Source of the DNA: CAYJIX01 sp964370375
Lineage (GTDB): Bacteria > Desulfobacterota > Desulfovibrionia > Desulfovibrionales > Desulfovibrionaceae
Assembly: GCA_964370375.1 (NCBI GenBank)
Contig: CAYJIX010000003.1
Coordinates: forward strand, 33,623 to 97,622
Direction of reading: 5' to 3'
Length of the DNA stretch: 64,000 bases
Part shown: piece after piece, positions 62,163 through 64,000 of the stretch
Layout of the letters: every line of letters starts with the position of its first letter
Position numbering within the stretch: the stretch's first letter is position 1
Notes under the pieces: generated by a model
What the model was told of the DNA's origin: nothing
The model's database searches: none
Seen by the model: only the letters and a program-made list of their open reading frames with translations
Position numbers and translations under genes: made by a program

Positions 62163-62238
62163 CCCTTCGCGCCAACTTGCCAGCTTAACAAGCTCCTCAC
62201 GCCAATGCATATAGCAGCTCCACATAGATTGCAAAATT

Positions 62239-62260
62239 ATGTTTACAAAGATATAAACAT
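62239..62260. other. Small hairpin upstream of ilvA
   Basis: ATGTTTA (62239-62245) and TAAACAT (62254-62260) form a 7-bp stem with an eight-base loop in the 212-base gap before ilvA. No leader peptide rich in branched amino acids was recognised. Confidence 0.35.
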
Positions 62261-62374
62261 GCTTTGCTGTTTGCTTGCAAGCTTGCATATTTTGAAGCTG
62301 TAGCCTTTGGCAAACGCCTCACTTTTTTTGCATAGCCAGACAATATGTAACAAGCCCATAAGGATGCACGCCAA

Positions 62375-63877
62375 ATGACCGGAACCGATAATCTGTACCA
62401 ACAAATCATGCGCGCGAGGAACAAGGTGTATCAGGTCAGTGGCCCAACGCCACTTGAAACCTACCGTTTGCCCTGCGGCGGCTCAATTTTGCTCAAACGT
62501 GAAGACATTTCCCCCATCCATGCCTACAAATGGCGCGGCGCCTTTAATATGATGGCTTCCCAACCGGAAGAAATCCTACGCGAAGGCGTGGTCACGGCCT
62601 CTGCCGGCAACCACGCTCAAGGAGTGGCCCTAGCTGCGTCACGCCTTGGCTGCAAAGCGCGTATTTATATGCCAACGTCTGTGGCCCGCATGAAGGTGAA
62701 CGAAGTGGCTCGCATTGGCGGCGATAATGTGGAAATAATCCTTACAGGCGACACCTTTGATGATGCAAGGGCCGCCGCTGACATGGCTGTGGAAGAGTGC
62801 GGCATGCTTTACGTCCCCCCCTATGACGACCTTTTAGTCATGGCAGGGCAAGGTACGATTGGCGATGAAATCCTTATGCATGCTGAGTTGCCTGATGTTG
62901 TCTTTTTGCAAATAGGCGGAGGAGGCCTGGCAGCAGGGGTGGCCTGTGTGCTGAAAAACCATTCTCCCGATATTCATATTATTGGTGTTGAGGGAGTCGA
63001 CCAAGCGTCCATGCAAATGGCTGTTCGTGCAGGAGAACCCGTCACCCTGCCCCATGTTGATGTGTTTTGCGATGGCACGGCTGTCAAACGCGCCGGCAGC
63101 ACAACATTTAACTATTGCCGTGATTTTATTGATGAATACATGGTTGTTAGCAATGATGACGTGTGCGCAGCCATTCAGCGACTTTGGGAGCTTGCCCGAA
63201 CCATGGCCGAACCTTCAGGCGCAATGGGAATGGCAGGCTTTATGAGAAGGCAAGCAGAATTTGCCGGAAAAAAAGTCGCTGTGATTCTGACAGGTGCCAA
63301 CATGGACTTTACAAGGCTGTCTTGGATAGCAGGGCGTTCCGGCATTGGTATGGCCAGCAAGCGCTATTTTGAAATTGATATCCCCGAACATTCTGGGGCC
63401 ATGCTCAATTTATTGTACCGCATAGGCGACCTTGATCTGAATATTGAAGACTTTTTATACGGCAAGGTGCATGCACAAGATGCGCGGCCTGTTTTTGGCT
63501 TTGCCGGAAGTGAAGCGCAATTGCTGGAACTTGAAAAGCGTTTAACAGAACATGCCTACACGTTCCATGATGTTTCGCATCGTGAAGATGTTGCCTTTCG
63601 TATTGTCAACTACAATGCGAACCTGTTTAAACGTCCCTTTGTGGCAATTTTAGAATTTCCTGAACGCCCGGGCGCACTTTTGGAATTTATGGCCAGCGCT
63701 GCCAAATGGAGCAGTATTTGTTACTTCAACTATGCCAACCGCGGCGAATTGGTGGGACGCGCCCTTATGGGCTTTGAATTTGACTCAGATGCTGATCGTG
63801 AGGCTTTTTTACAGTATTTAGATGCAGAAGGCCCCCATTACCACCCTGTAAACCTAGACGCTTTGCAGCGTAGCTAA
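62375..63877 (+). CDS. ilvA: Threonine dehydratase (threonine ammonia-lyase), biosynthetic type
   Basis: The 500-residue PLP enzyme has the PLP lysine in HAYKWRGAFNMM, the substrate loop TASAGNHAQGVALAA, and the phosphate-binding IGGGGLAAGVA. The C-terminal part (about 330-495) holds ACT-like regulatory domains (YFEIDIPEHSGAMLNLL, FVAILEFPERPGALLEFM), as in isoleucine-regulated IlvA. It makes 2-oxobutanoate for isoleucine. It is a single gene followed by a terminator. Confidence 0.94.
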   Translation: MTGTDNLYQQIMRARNKVYQVSGPTPLETYRLPCGGSILLKREDISPIHAYKWRGAFNMMASQPEEILREGVVTASAGNHAQGVALAASRLGCKARIYMPTSVARMKVNEVARIGGDNVEIILTGDTFDDARAAADMAVEECGMLYVPPYDDLLVMAGQGTIGDEILMHAELPDVVFLQIGGGGLAAGVACVLKNHSPDIHIIGVEGVDQASMQMAVRAGEPVTLPHVDVFCDGTAVKRAGSTTFNYCRDFIDEYMVVSNDDVCAAIQRLWELARTMAEPSGAMGMAGFMRRQAEFAGKKVAVILTGANMDFTRLSWIAGRSGIGMASKRYFEIDIPEHSGAMLNLLYRIGDLDLNIEDFLYGKVHAQDARPVFGFAGSEAQLLELEKRLTEHAYTFHDVSHREDVAFRIVNYNANLFKRPFVAILEFPERPGALLEFMASAAKWSSICYFNYANRGELVGRALMGFEFDSDADREAFLQYLDAEGPHYHPVNLDALQRS

Positions 63878-63914
63878 TCTATACTGAAAAACTTTGAAGG
63901 CAACGTGCCTTTCT

Positions 63915-63939
63915 AAAAAAGGCGTTTCCACGCCTTTTT
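63915..63939 (+). terminator. Rho-independent terminator after ilvA
   Basis: AAAAAAGGCG (63915-63924) pairs with CGCCTTTTT (63931-63939) around a TTTCCA loop. The remaining 61 bases of the window are AT-rich and hold nothing identifiable. Confidence 0.88.
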
Positions 63940-64000
63940 CGAGAGTCCTGCACAATTATTTTTTAAATTTATTTTTGTGCTTTTGTGCTAAATTTTCATG

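Noticed and set aside
1..64000. CRISPR arrays, tRNA or rRNA genes, integrases or transposases
   Set aside because: Reading all intergenic regions gave no regularly spaced direct repeats, no tRNA-like T-arm sequences and no mobile-element proteins.
1..64000. High frequency of CCTTG/CAAGG words on the coding strand
   Set aside because: It follows from preferred CTT leucine codons after C-ending codons (for example GCC CTT G), so codon usage explains it without a special motif.

Overview
The window reads as a mid-GC (roughly mid-40s percent by eye) chromosomal segment of an anaerobic bacterium, most likely a member of the Desulfovibrionaceae. The clues are the order rpmH-rnpA-yidD-yidC-jag-mnmE, a single-chain pyruvate:ferredoxin oxidoreductase, a long Pta with a BioD-like N-terminal half, a DVU0298-like protein, the anaerobic (cobalt-early) cobalamin route, and tripartite tricarboxylate (TctABC) transport. 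The species cannot be named from sequence alone. No prophage, plasmid, CRISPR, rRNA or tRNA was seen.

Layout. 1-12293: a tightly packed, often ATGA-overlapping cobalamin operon in which many steps are fused: CbiE-CbiT, CbiF-CbiG-CbiH, CbiA plus a chloramphenicol-phosphotransferase-like kinase, CobD-CbiP, then CbiB, CobT, CobS and a CbiR-like cobamide-remodelling hydrolase. 12360-16115: an arsenic module (ArsR, ArsC, ArsP-type permease, small CxxC redox protein, ACR3 pump). 16146-18841: ferrous iron uptake (FeoA, FeoB, a short Cys-rich membrane protein). 18926-26389: a divergent phosphate regulon, pstS/pstC/pstA on the minus strand and phoB-phoR-pstB-phoU on the plus strand, with Pho boxes between. 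26514-33766: a UPF0145 protein, pyruvate:ferredoxin oxidoreductase, an array of small palindromes, and Pta. 33802-40561 (minus): HEAT-like protein, 3'-5' exonuclease, MnmE, Jag, YidC, YidD, RnpA, RpmH. 40899-42816: two poorly characterised proteins. 43159-51026: an M24-family hydrolase, a fumarate-reductase-like flavoprotein, a lone 2Fe-2S protein, TctBAC and a PatB-type C-S lyase. 51505-63939: CorA, nitroreductase, MetK, NCS2 purine permease, metallo-beta-lactamase-fold hydrolase, LptF/LptG, DsbA-like protein, GT8 glycosyltransferase, RibF, IlvA.

How they work together. The first operon turns corrin-ring intermediates into complete cobamides and ends with a likely remodelling enzyme, suggesting both synthesis and salvage. 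PFOR makes acetyl-CoA, which Pta converts to acetyl phosphate (no ackA is visible here). The phosphate genes form a complete sensing-and-uptake circuit. The minus-strand block is a ribosome/RNase P/membrane-insertion housekeeping cluster.

Most interesting points: (1) a P-loop small-molecule kinase domain fused to CbiA, with no CobU or threonine kinase seen in the window; (2) an rnpA whose conserved N terminus can only be reached from an AUU start codon that has a well-placed ribosome binding site; (3) two MITE-like repeats with the same asymmetric arms (CTGTTGAAAAA ... TTTTTGAACAG), one of which appears to have rewritten the C terminus of the CbiA fusion; (4) arrays of short palindromes sharing a CCC-loop-GGG + TGCCAC-loop-GTGGCA module; (5) the M24/flavoprotein/2Fe-2S/TctABC cluster, a candidate uncharacterised carboxylate-using redox pathway.
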